Shown here: one piece after another, positions 1 through 5,974 of the stretch
Layout of the letters: each line of letters opens with the position of its first letter
Numbering within the stretch: position 1 is the stretch's first letter
Source of the DNA: Candidatus Heimdallarchaeota archaeon
Lineage (GTDB): Archaea; Asgardarchaeota; Heimdallarchaeia; Heimdallarchaeales; Heimdallarchaeaceae
DNA length: 12,014 bases
Direction of reading: 5' to 3'
Assembly (NCBI GenBank): GCA_016839875.1
Contig: JAEOTK010000413.1
Location: 1 to 12,014 of the forward strand
Program-made: the position numbers and the translations under genes
The notes under the pieces: model-generated
The model's database searches: none
Told to the model about the DNA's origin: nothing
Seen by the model: only the letters and a program-made list of their open reading frames with translations

Positions 1-471
1 ACAATCGGGAAGTATAAGGTGTGCAGAGGTTGTGTAAACTTCTACTGTGGGATGTTAATTGGAATTATTCTTGCACCGATAGCAGTTTTTGTTCTTGAAA
101 TTAATTTCTGGGTTGCTTTTGCTACTACAAATATTCTTTATATTTTTACACCCATTAGTGTAGTATTAGATCCACCTAGAATACTGAAGGATTTTGCACG
201 TTTATTGTTGGGGATTGCAATGATAAGCTCTTTCTTATCAATCGTCCTTGCTATAGTAAGACTCGTTGTAGGATTAAATTATGGAGCCATTGCAGTTATT
301 ATAATAACCCCAACCATCTATTTCACTAGTCGTTATTATTTCAGAGGACTTAGAGACAAAAGAAATGAAGATGTTTGTCGTAATTGTGAACAATTCTACT
401 TACCTCGGTGCGATGGTATGACAAAGCGAAAATCAAAAACTAAAGAGGAAACTCCTAAAGTCGAACAGTAG
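1..471 (+). CDS. DUF2085-like membrane protein, 5' end outside the window
   Basis: The reading frame is open from base 1, so the gene begins upstream of the window; the GTG at 19 is probably an internal valine, because the residues before it (TIGKYK) read as natural protein. Seen: a Cys-x-x-Cys motif (CRGC) running into the first membrane helix, three or four hydrophobic segments, and a second motif (CRNC) followed by a third Cys just before a basic tail rich in Lys and Glu. The pattern G-x-Y-x-x-C-x-x-C...Y-x-G at the first helix, with a later VLDPPRILKDFARLLLG stretch, resembles the C-x-R-C-T-G-x-Y and DG...R...LRL-x-TG pattern of DUF2085 family membrane proteins, whose function is unknown. 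The assignment is tentative. The paired CxxC motifs suggest metal or redox chemistry, which is inference. Transcription probably ends in the pyrimidine run at 489-503. Confidence 0.6.
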   Translation, partial: TIGKYKVCRGCVNFYCGMLIGIILAPIAVFVLEINFWVAFATTNILYIFTPISVVLDPPRILKDFARLLLGIAMISSFLSIVLAIVRLVVGLNYGAIAVIIITPTIYFTSRYYFRGLRDKRNEDVCRNCEQFYLPRCDGMTKRKSKTKEETPKVEQ

Positions 472-488
472 ATTTTAAATTCAACTAG

Positions 489-503
489 TATCTCTTTCTT
501 TCT
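489..503 (+). terminator. pyrimidine-run terminator after the first gene
   Basis: A T-rich tract (TATCTCTTTCTTTCT) begins 18 bases after the stop codon of the first gene, with no hairpin before it. Archaeal RNA polymerase can terminate on such oligo-T runs. This is weak evidence, since the next gene lies only 75 bases downstream on the same strand and could be co-transcribed. Confidence 0.3.
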
Positions 504-546
504 GAATAAAAGAACGAAATTATTTGATTTAGCTGGTGTTTAATAT

Positions 547-2133
547 ATGAGTTACGAGTTTCCACCAACTTTCCAAGCTTTGGATTTTATTGGATTAGCC
601 TGTTTGTTTGTTTTTGTGCTATCAGCACTAGCTATTGCTGAAATTTTGAGAAGAAAGGAAAAGGTTTCAGGAGCTTCAACAAGAAAAATAGTGCATCTAG
701 CAGTTGGTAATGTAGTGCTAGTTTTTCCATTTGTTTTTTCCAGCGTGTGGATAGCTCTTATAGGTCCAGCTTTTTTCATTATATTTACTTATTTTACCTG
801 CCCTGGTTCTCCAATTAAGAAATTTCAGCTGAAAGGAGTGGGAGAGGGTCATACTTATGGTACCGTATTTTATGCAATCTCCCTAACTGCCTTAGTGGCA
901 ATTTTCTTCAGACCTGATCCTTCAAACCAATACAATGTGATTCTTTTTGGATCTTTTATGCCTCTTGTCTGGGGAGATGGAATCAGTGCTGTAGTTGGTT
1001 CGAAATTCGGGAATGATAAACCATATACAATTTTTGGTGGAACAAAAACTCTTCTTGGAAGCTGGTCTGCAGCTTTTGCTACTTTTGGCTCAGTTGCGAT
1101 AAGCTGTTTAATTTTACAGCAGACTCTCGCAGTGGCTATCTATATTGGACTATTTACAGGTTTCATTACAGCAATTATAGAGGCTATCACGCCAAAAGGT
1201 TTCGATAACCTTGCGGTTCCAGGAGTAAATGCTTTAGGATTATTTCTGCTTTATAGATTCTTCCATAACGATCTGACAGAACTAAATTCTTTCTTATCTC
1301 TACCATCCATAATTACTGGATTAGCAGTAGGGTTAGCTTTGGCAATTTTAAGTATAGTTTTCAAAGCATTAACTTGGGATGGAGCAATTGCAGGATTTTA
1401 TTTTGGAATAATCATTCTTGGACTTGGTTCTTGGTCATGGGGAGTCATGTATTTCTCTTTCTTTCTTCTGGGAAGTGTATTTACTTTCATTGGAAGAAAA
1501 AGAAAGAAGCTTATTGTTGATGAGTTTGAAAAAGGAGATACGGCTCGGGATAGTATCCAAGCTATGGTGAACAGTATTGTTCCAGCTTTTCTAGCATTTG
1601 TTATTGTATTAGTTAGAAATCCACTAATTACTGTAATGGCTGCAGGAGCAATTGCTGTGAGTTTGGGAGATACGCTAGGGACAGAGATTGGAGCTCTCTC
1701 TGCAAGGAAACCAAGATTATCAATCAAACCTTGGGTAGAGGTAGATAAAGGAACTCCTGGTGCAATTTCTCTTTTAGGTATGATAGCTTCAATCGCTGGA
1801 GCTGCCATAATTGGTGTGATAGGATTTGGTGTAGCAAAAATTGATCTGTTAACTAGTGAGGTTATGCCAAATCCAGACTGGCTTCTTATTATCTACGCAA
1901 TAATCGGAGGTACTATAGGAGCTTATCTTGACAGTATTTTTGCTTGTACAATTCAGAAGATGAACAAGTGTGAAGTCTGTGGGAAAACAACAGAGAAGAG
2001 TATTCATTGCCAGAAAAAGACTGAATATGTCTCAGGCAAAAAATGGATGCATAACGATGTTGTAAATTTATTCAGTATAATTGGAGGAGCTATCATTTCT
2101 TTGATCTGCTTCTTTATTGGTTCATTATTCTAG
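547..2133 (+). CDS. fused polyprenol kinase-like (VTE5/SEC59-like) and DUF92 (VTE6/TMEM19-like) membrane protein
   Basis: A 528-residue polytopic membrane protein made of two families. Residues 1-245 resemble phytol/dolichol kinases of the CTP-dependent type: STRKIVH (44-50), VWGDGISAVVGSKFG (141-155) and TPKGFDNLAVPG (215-226) are the family's substrate and nucleotide motifs. Residues 255-528 are DUF92: ARDSIQAMVNS (333-343), GDTLGTEIG (374-382), PRL (389-391), KGTPGAISLLG (401-411), a CEVC pair (475-478) and HNDVVN (502-507). In plants and cyanobacteria VTE5 phosphorylates phytol and VTE6, a DUF92 protein, phosphorylates phytyl phosphate. The fusion could therefore turn a free polyprenol such as geranylgeraniol into its diphosphate for membrane-lipid synthesis; the substrate is inferred. 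The ATG at 547 has GGTG 8 bases upstream (535-538). It is convergent with pgk, with 6 bases between the stops. Confidence 0.85.
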   Translation: MSYEFPPTFQALDFIGLACLFVFVLSALAIAEILRRKEKVSGASTRKIVHLAVGNVVLVFPFVFSSVWIALIGPAFFIIFTYFTCPGSPIKKFQLKGVGEGHTYGTVFYAISLTALVAIFFRPDPSNQYNVILFGSFMPLVWGDGISAVVGSKFGNDKPYTIFGGTKTLLGSWSAAFATFGSVAISCLILQQTLAVAIYIGLFTGFITAIIEAITPKGFDNLAVPGVNALGLFLLYRFFHNDLTELNSFLSLPSIITGLAVGLALAILSIVFKALTWDGAIAGFYFGIIILGLGSWSWGVMYFSFFLLGSVFTFIGRKRKKLIVDEFEKGDTARDSIQAMVNSIVPAFLAFVIVLVRNPLITVMAAGAIAVSLGDTLGTEIGALSARKPRLSIKPWVEVDKGTPGAISLLGMIASIAGAAIIGVIGFGVAKIDLLTSEVMPNPDWLLIIYAIIGGTIGAYLDSIFACTIQKMNKCEVCGKTTEKSIHCQKKTEYVSGKKWMHNDVVNLFSIIGGAIISLICFFIGSLF

Positions 2134-2139
2134 AAACTA

Positions 2140-3399
2140 TTACTTCTCTGTTAAACACTCAATCGCTGGAAGCAACTCACCTTTCATAATTTCCAAACTA
2201 GCTCCTCCACCTGTGGAGATAAATGAAACTTCATCTTGAAAACCGAATTTCTCAAAAGCCGCAGCAGAATCCCCTCCACCGATTATCGTATAAATTTCAT
2301 TTTCGATTAGATGACGAGCTATTTCCCTTGTACCGTTTTCGAATTCTTTTTTCTCAAAAACACCCATAGGTCCTTGCCATACAACTTGAGAAGATTTGCT
2401 TAGAACTTTCTTGTAATATTCTATTGTGTCAAATCCAATATCTACACCAACATGATCATCCCTAATTTCAGTTACAGGTACTGTTTCGATCTTGGTAGGA
2501 TAATCGAGTTCATCACATACAATAACATCTCGAGGAAGAAAGATTTTAGTATTATATTTCTTAGACATTTCCAAATATTGTTTGATATCATCCAGCTTAG
2601 ATAAATCTCTAACAGATTTTCCTATATTGTACCCTTGTGCAAGTAAGAAAGTATAAGCCATACCTCCTCCAATTAAAACAGCATCTGCTAAACCTAGAAG
2701 ATACTGAATAACATCGAGTTTGTCGTTTACTTTTCTCCCTCCTAGAATCATAGTAAAAGGTCTTTTTGGCTTTTCCAGACAGCTTGAAATGAATTTCAGT
2801 TCCTTCTCCATTAAGAAACCATACGCTTTTTCTTTGAAGAATGGACACACTCCATATGTACTTGCATGTTTTCTATGAGCTGTGGCAAATGCATCCGTAA
2901 CATAAACATCAGCTAGATCAGCTAACTGCTTGGAGAAGGTGTTGTCACATTTCTTTTCACTAGGATGAAAACGCGGATTTTCCAAAAGTAATATCTCTCC
3001 CTTTTTCATCTTCGATATCATCTGGTCTACTTCGGGACCAACACAATCATCTGCTTTGTACATATTTACAAAAGGTAGATATTCCTTCAGTCTCTTGAAA
3101 ACTGGATCCAGTCTATATGCGTCTTTGATCTTTCCACCGGGTCTACCTAGATGGGATAAAATAATGATTTTACAGTTTTCATTCAAGAGGTAGAATAAAG
3201 TTGGTAAAGTCATCCTTATTCTTCTTGAGTCAGTAATATTACCATACTCATCTAGAGGAACATTGAAGTCTACTCTAACTAGAACTTTCTTGTTTCTCAA
3301 ATCCAAATCAGTTACGGATTTCTTTTCTTTGAATCTCATAATACTAGAAAAATCTCTTGCAACATGTTCCACTCTCTCGTCGTTTTGAGTAATAAGCAT
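2140..3399 (-). CDS. pgk: phosphoglycerate kinase
   Basis: A full-length cytoplasmic glycolytic/gluconeogenic enzyme that interconverts 1,3-bisphosphoglycerate plus ADP and 3-phosphoglycerate plus ATP. Motifs in order: VRVDFNVPLD (41-50), SHLGRPGGK (82-90), ENPRFHP (140-146), DAFATAHRKHAS (169-180), GGRKVNDK (220-227), GGGMAYTF (244-251), WQGPMGVFE (341-349), GGGDSAAA (374-381) and STGGGASLE (395-403). The ATG at 3399 has a good GGTGA (3411-3407) 7 bases upstream and gives 419 residues. The family usually starts nearer the internal ATG at 3339 (399 residues), which has no comparable ribosome site, so a 20-residue extension is likely real. The GPMGVFE and GGGDSAAA forms and the spacing look bacterial rather than like most archaeal enzymes (often GPAGVFE). 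Several usually fixed residues differ: Thr for Asn before DAF, and Gln for Asn in WNGP. Confidence 0.96.
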   Translation of the reverse strand: MLITQNDERVEHVARDFSSIMRFKEKKSVTDLDLRNKKVLVRVDFNVPLDEYGNITDSRRIRMTLPTLFYLLNENCKIIILSHLGRPGGKIKDAYRLDPVFKRLKEYLPFVNMYKADDCVGPEVDQMISKMKKGEILLLENPRFHPSEKKCDNTFSKQLADLADVYVTDAFATAHRKHASTYGVCPFFKEKAYGFLMEKELKFISSCLEKPKRPFTMILGGRKVNDKLDVIQYLLGLADAVLIGGGMAYTFLLAQGYNIGKSVRDLSKLDDIKQYLEMSKKYNTKIFLPRDVIVCDELDYPTKIETVPVTEIRDDHVGVDIGFDTIEYYKKVLSKSSQVVWQGPMGVFEKKEFENGTREIARHLIENEIYTIIGGGDSAAAFEKFGFQDEVSFISTGGGASLEIMKGELLPAIECLTEK

Positions 3400-3406
3400 T
3401 GAATTT

Positions 3407-3411
3407 TCACC
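3407..3411 (-). promoter_or_regulatory. Shine-Dalgarno site that decides the pgk start
   Basis: On the minus strand GGTGA lies 7 bases before the ATG at 3399. It is the reason for preferring this start over the ATG at 3339. The same GGTGA element precedes the surface-protein gene that starts at 5667. Confidence 0.6.
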
Positions 3412-3422
3412 GTTCTAAAGAT

Positions 3423-3454
3423 GCAATACGTATGAGCAATATGTATGAGCAATA
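3423..3454. repeat. 13-bp tandem repeat, about 2.5 copies, in the pgk promoter
   Basis: GCAATACGTATGA (3423-3435), GCAATATGTATGA (3436-3448) and a partial GCAATA (3449-3454) follow one another with one mismatch. They lie between a TATA-like CTTTTTATT (minus strand, 3459-3451) and the likely pgk transcription start near 3429. That placement suits an operator for a regulator of pgk; function is inferred from position only. Confidence 0.55.
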
Positions 3455-3459
3455 AAAAG
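3451..3459 (-). promoter_or_regulatory. TATA-like element for pgk
   Basis: CTTTTTATT on the minus strand is the best archaeal TATA match upstream of pgk. A start about 26 bases downstream would give a leader of roughly 30 bases carrying the GGTGA site. Other A/T-rich words occur nearby (3472-3480), so the choice is not certain. Confidence 0.35.
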
Positions 3460-3498
3460 AAATTCTTTATCCCATAAAAACATTTTTCACGTTACTTA

Positions 3499-3525
3499 AG
3501 AGGCACAAGATTTTTTTGTGTCTTT
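3499..3525. other. inverted repeat / hairpin between pgk and the acetyltransferase gene
   Basis: AGGCACAA (3501-3508) pairs with TTGTGTCT (3516-3523) around a 7-base loop, with one G-T pair in the core and two more pairs outside. It lies upstream of the acetyltransferase gene and behind the pgk promoter. It could be a 5' leader structure or an operator. It is not a convincing terminator, as no T run follows the stem. Confidence 0.35.
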
Positions 3526-3590
3526 CAAAGTAAACTTATTTGTGGAAGTGCATAATTGTGAATCAGAATAGGATTTCTAATGCATCATCA

Positions 3591-4067
3591 ATGATACGTG
3601 AAGGAAAGAAAAGTGATATACCTTCAATATTAAAATTGTGGGAATATACAATAAACTGGCACGCTGAGTTAGATAAGGATTTTACATTAGCCAAAGATGG
3701 TCTTCAAAATTTTGAACTTGTCCTATTCAATGCAATAGGAAATTCTTCTCAAACGGTTATTGTGGCAGAAGAAAATGAGGAAATTATTGGTTTTCTTTAC
3801 GGATACCTAAAGAAATATACTGGTTTTTTTAGAAAGAGAAATGTTGCTCACATATCAGATATTGCTGTGAGTGAGAATCATAGACGGAGAGGAATTGGTA
3901 CAGCTTTGATGGATAAGTTTGAGCAGGATTTTGCTCTAAAAAATGATTCAAATGATCTTTCTCTTTTTGTACATACAAAAAACAAAGCAGGAGTAGATTT
4001 CTACGATTTTCTAGATTTTGAGGTAACACTGCTAACAATGCAGAAAACAATAAAATCTAAGGAATAA
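3591..4067 (+). CDS. GNAT family N-acetyltransferase
   Basis: A single-domain cytoplasmic acetyltransferase of 158 residues that should transfer an acetyl group from acetyl-CoA to an amine; the acceptor cannot be told. From the ATG at 3591 the protein opens MIREGKKSDIPSILKLW, the usual first strand and helix of the GNAT fold. DIAVSENHRRRGIGTALM (residues 90-107) is motif A, with RRRGIG as the acetyl-CoA pyrophosphate loop, and NKAGVDFYDFLDFE (131-144) is motif B. The start is uncertain: an in-frame GTG at 3558 has GGAAGTG 7 bases upstream and would add 11 residues, and a TTG at 3540 has no ribosome site. The start at 3591 is preferred on family length. The 3' end overlaps the convergent small gene by 11 bases. 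The gene is divergent from pgk. Confidence 0.88.
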   Translation: MIREGKKSDIPSILKLWEYTINWHAELDKDFTLAKDGLQNFELVLFNAIGNSSQTVIVAEENEEIIGFLYGYLKKYTGFFRKRNVAHISDIAVSENHRRRGIGTALMDKFEQDFALKNDSNDLSLFVHTKNKAGVDFYDFLDFEVTLLTMQKTIKSKE

Positions 4068-4473
4068 TTAAGCCTAATCCTAAATGATTTGTAGGTACAA
4101 ATTCGTTATCTACTAACTGAAAACCCATTCCATTTCCGATAGCAGATATAGGTAAACTAACTAGTCCTTCTAGCACTTTAATTTTAACTTCAATCTTAGT
4201 TACCGGGATTATTTTCTCTTCCAGTTCAAAGGGAAACTCACCTTTTTGGGTTGGTGAAAGCTCATACGATGATATTATCTCTTCATCAACCACCAATTCT
4301 AATTCAATCAATGGTTTATCAGATAACTTTGTAATCACTACACATATTCCTGAAATACCTTCTTTAAACAACAATGCAGAAAAAAGTTGCTTAGCTTCCT
4401 TTATCTCTTTTCCTAGTTCCTTTTGTGTATCCAGAGTAGAAGAAGAAGTATATCCCCATATGCAGTTCATCAT
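4057..4473 (-). CDS. uncharacterized protein, 138 residues
   Basis: I do not recognise a family. The predicted protein has no signal peptide and no membrane helix. It begins with an amphipathic helical stretch (about 14-37, DTQKELGKEIKEAKQLFSAL), continues with alternating hydrophobic and charged strands (about 40-110) and ends in a Gly-rich tail (GLGLIIP). The balanced composition and the neat intergenic fit argue for a real gene. The ATG at 4473 has GGAT 6 bases upstream, and a TATA-like ACTTTTATTG lies about 25 bases before the start codon, so the transcript may be almost leaderless. Its last 11 bases overlap the end of the convergent acetyltransferase gene. Confidence 0.6.
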   Translation of the reverse strand: MMNCIWGYTSSSTLDTQKELGKEIKEAKQLFSALLFKEGISGICVVITKLSDKPLIELELVVDEEIISSYELSPTQKGEFPFELEEKIIPVTKIEVKIKVLEGLVSLPISAIGNGMGFQLVDNEFVPTNHLGLGLIIP

Positions 4474-4570
4474 ATCAGAATCCTATTACTTACAATAAAA
4501 GTATCAGATATTTTTTCTTAAAAACTTTCAGTATCTATAATAGTGACAAATTGCAGATAATTATTTTTTG

Positions 4571-4599
4571 AAAAATAAAAGAAAAAAGAAAAAAGAAAA
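4571..4599 (-). terminator. oligo-T terminator of the surface-protein gene
   Basis: On the minus strand four T runs (TTTT, TTTTTT, TTTTTT, TTTT) broken by single C residues, then further T runs, begin within 4 bases of the stop codon. No hairpin precedes them. This is the form expected of archaeal intrinsic termination and is nearly identical to the tract at 11043-11073. Confidence 0.6.
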
Positions 4600-4602
4600 T
4601 TA

Positions 4603-5667
4603 TTATTTCCTTCTTTTCATTAATGCGTAGATACATCCAATGATAGCAAGTGGTATTAATGAGAATGCAAATCCGTAAGGAGTTGGCAGATATTCCATCA
4701 ACAGGTAGTTTAGCATATTGTTGGTAAACATTTGACCATAATGTAATCCACCGTTGTATACACCACTTTCAGTTGCTTGGTTATACATGTACTTGTAGAA
4801 AGTATAGAATGCTTCACCAGCAATAACCATTTCACTGTCTGTTCCATTAACAAGGCAATGTCTGAGGTTTTCCCATGCGATAGCTGGATATCCACCATGT
4901 TCATATAATGTTTGGTTATCTCTTGAATATCTATCGTATGTTTGATCTACAGTATCATTTAGATCATCACTGACATCTGCATCACTTGAGGTTGCGTTTT
5001 CACTGTACCACATAACTACTTCCACATATGTTGGGAAGGTTGATGCACGAAGATCTTTGATGTAATATCCATCATTTGCAACAAGTGAGCATGGTCCGTG
5101 TAAAATCAAACCTGCGTCCATACCATCGGTTAAGTTTCCAGCAATATGACCAGTTCCTGGTCTATCACCTTCACCAAAATCAACAGCTGCAACACGATAG
5201 TCTGCATCGTCATTATATACAATATCTGCAATAGATGTTGTATCTAATCTAGTAATGGTTCCAATGTAGTCAAGTAGATTATTGATGTTTGATGCGTCAA
5301 AGTAACCACCATAATCTGAATCACCTGCTACAACAAGCAACTTGTTATCGAGCTCTAACCATGCAACAACATCTGCCATTTCAGCAGCTGTGAATGCATC
5401 ATCGCATTGTGTTAGGAAAAGAGCGTCTACTTCATCTGGTAATTCCCATGTCTCGTTAATTAAGAGAACAGTATTACCAGCTGCGGTTAAGTTTCCAATT
5501 ATGGGTTCAAGATCTGCTGCAGTTGTATGATATCCTCCATGATAAATGTCAAAAGCTATTGTAGCACCTTTAATGTTTATTGAGGTCTCATAAGCTAATG
5601 TAGGAGAGGTTAAACCAGCAATCATTCCCACGATTAGAATTAAAGCTAGAATGTATTTTCTTTTCAT
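4603..5667 (-). CDS. secreted, C-terminally anchored surface protein with DUF4350/ThuA-like domain
   Basis: A 354-residue exported protein. Seen: a signal peptide (MKRKY, hydrophobic 6-22, likely cleavage near LAYE at 24-27), an ectodomain, then a C-terminal membrane helix (about 331-350) with an MKRRK tail facing the cytoplasm. Residues 34-215 (FDIYHGGYHTT, GNTVLLINE, DALFLTQCDDAFT, KLLVVAGDSDYGGYF) have the alternating strand-helix layout of the class I amidotransferase-like fold seen in DUF4350/ThuA-like proteins; no catalytic Cys-His pair is evident, so binding is more likely than catalysis. The second half (YPAIAWENLRH, EMVIAGEAFYTFYKYMY) is not recognised. Seven N-x-S/T sequons suggest N-glycosylation. 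The ATG at 5667 has GGTGA 5 bases upstream. It is transcribed alone and ends at a T-rich terminator. The DUF4350 link is by pattern only. Confidence 0.82.
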   Translation of the reverse strand: MKRKYILALILIVGMIAGLTSPTLAYETSINIKGATIAFDIYHGGYHTTAADLEPIIGNLTAAGNTVLLINETWELPDEVDALFLTQCDDAFTAAEMADVVAWLELDNKLLVVAGDSDYGGYFDASNINNLLDYIGTITRLDTTSIADIVYNDDADYRVAAVDFGEGDRPGTGHIAGNLTDGMDAGLILHGPCSLVANDGYYIKDLRASTFPTYVEVVMWYSENATSSDADVSDDLNDTVDQTYDRYSRDNQTLYEHGGYPAIAWENLRHCLVNGTDSEMVIAGEAFYTFYKYMYNQATESGVYNGGLHYGQMFTNNMLNYLLMEYLPTPYGFAFSLIPLAIIGCIYALMKRRK

Positions 5668-5677
5668 TCATTTCACC

Positions 5678-5691
5678 GCACAATATTGTGC
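5678..5691. promoter_or_regulatory. perfect 14-bp palindrome at the surface-gene start site
   Basis: GCACAATATTGTGC is its own reverse complement. It abuts the GGTGA site (5677-5673) of the surface-protein gene and sits about 26 bases after the TATA-like CTTAAAAAC (5720-5712), so it covers the predicted transcription start and leader. It could be an operator or a short RNA hairpin (5-bp stem, ATAT loop) beside the ribosome site. Confidence 0.5.
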
Positions 5692-5711
5692 ATGTAACAG
5701 TAAAACGTCTT

Positions 5712-5720
5712 GTTTTTAAG
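5712..5720 (-). promoter_or_regulatory. TATA-like element for the surface-protein gene
   Basis: CTTAAAAAC on the minus strand is the best TATA candidate upstream of the gene starting at 5667; it predicts a start near 5690 and a leader of about 23 bases holding the palindrome and GGTGA. Confidence 0.35.
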
Positions 5721-5808
5721 TCTTTCTCATCAAAGGAACGAATTTCAGATTCTCTCCTTAAGAGCTGGAGCTTTATCATATTAAAAAAATATTTTGATTT
5801 TAATAATT

Positions 5809-5843
5809 AGAATGGATTGAGTTTTTTTTAAAAGAATGGATTG
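5809..5843. repeat. direct repeat pair AGAATGGATTG
   Basis: Two identical 11-base copies, at 5809-5819 and 5833-5843, are spaced 24 bases start to start, each followed by a T-rich run. They lie about 40-75 bases upstream of the TATA element of the transglutaminase gene, where an activator or repressor could bind. A role is not shown. Confidence 0.4.
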
Positions 5844-5882
5844 GTTTTAACTACTTCCTAATAACATTCCGACAATATTACG

Positions 5883-5893
5883 TATATTTATAA
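5883..5893 (+). promoter_or_regulatory. TATA element for the transglutaminase-fold gene
   Basis: TATATTTATAA, within a longer A/T-rich stretch, is a good archaeal TATA box. A start about 25 bases on, near 5912-5918, would leave a leader of about 60 bases before the ATG at 5975. Confidence 0.45.
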
Positions 5894-5974
5894 TTTAAAT
5901 TTCTCCAAAGTTAAGGTAGACATACTAGTATAGTTACTTAGTGGTTCAATCGATTAGATTTTAGTGGGTTGGAT

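Larger units (their letters stand above)
5668..5974. other. divergent intergenic region between surface protein and transglutaminase genes
   Basis: This 307-base spacer has no convincing gene. From left to right it holds the surface gene's GGTGA site, the 14-bp palindrome, its TATA-like element, an A/T-rich block (5775-5802), a direct repeat AGAATGGATTG (5809-5819 and 5833-5843) and a TATA element for the rightward gene (about 5883-5893). A frame at 5588-5779 on the minus strand crosses the signal-peptide region out of frame and is discarded. Confidence 0.6.

Noticed and set aside
1398..1808. 136-residue open frame on the minus strand inside the fused kinase/DUF92 gene
   Set aside because: It lies wholly antisense to a gene with clear family motifs, and its composition (many Pro, Ser, Ile) is that of a shadow frame.
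3540..3590. TTG at 3540 or GTG at 3558 as start of the acetyltransferase
   Set aside because: The TTG has no ribosome site. The GTG has GGAAGTG at good spacing and remains possible, but the GNAT fold begins at the ATG at 3591.
4466..4482. Possible C/D box guide RNA (ATGATGA with CTGA just before it) at the start of the 138-residue gene
   Set aside because: No D box at a suitable distance downstream; the ATGATGA is explained by two Met codons.
4571..4604. A-rich tract, shared with 11050-11078, as a mobile-element or attachment-site repeat
   Set aside because: Both tracts lie directly after stop codons and consist of broken T runs on the coding strand, which terminators explain better; no target duplications or integrase gene are seen.
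5588..5779. 63-residue minus-strand frame crossing the start of the surface-protein gene
   Set aside because: Out of frame with the signal peptide, which is much better supported by GGTGA and protein pattern.
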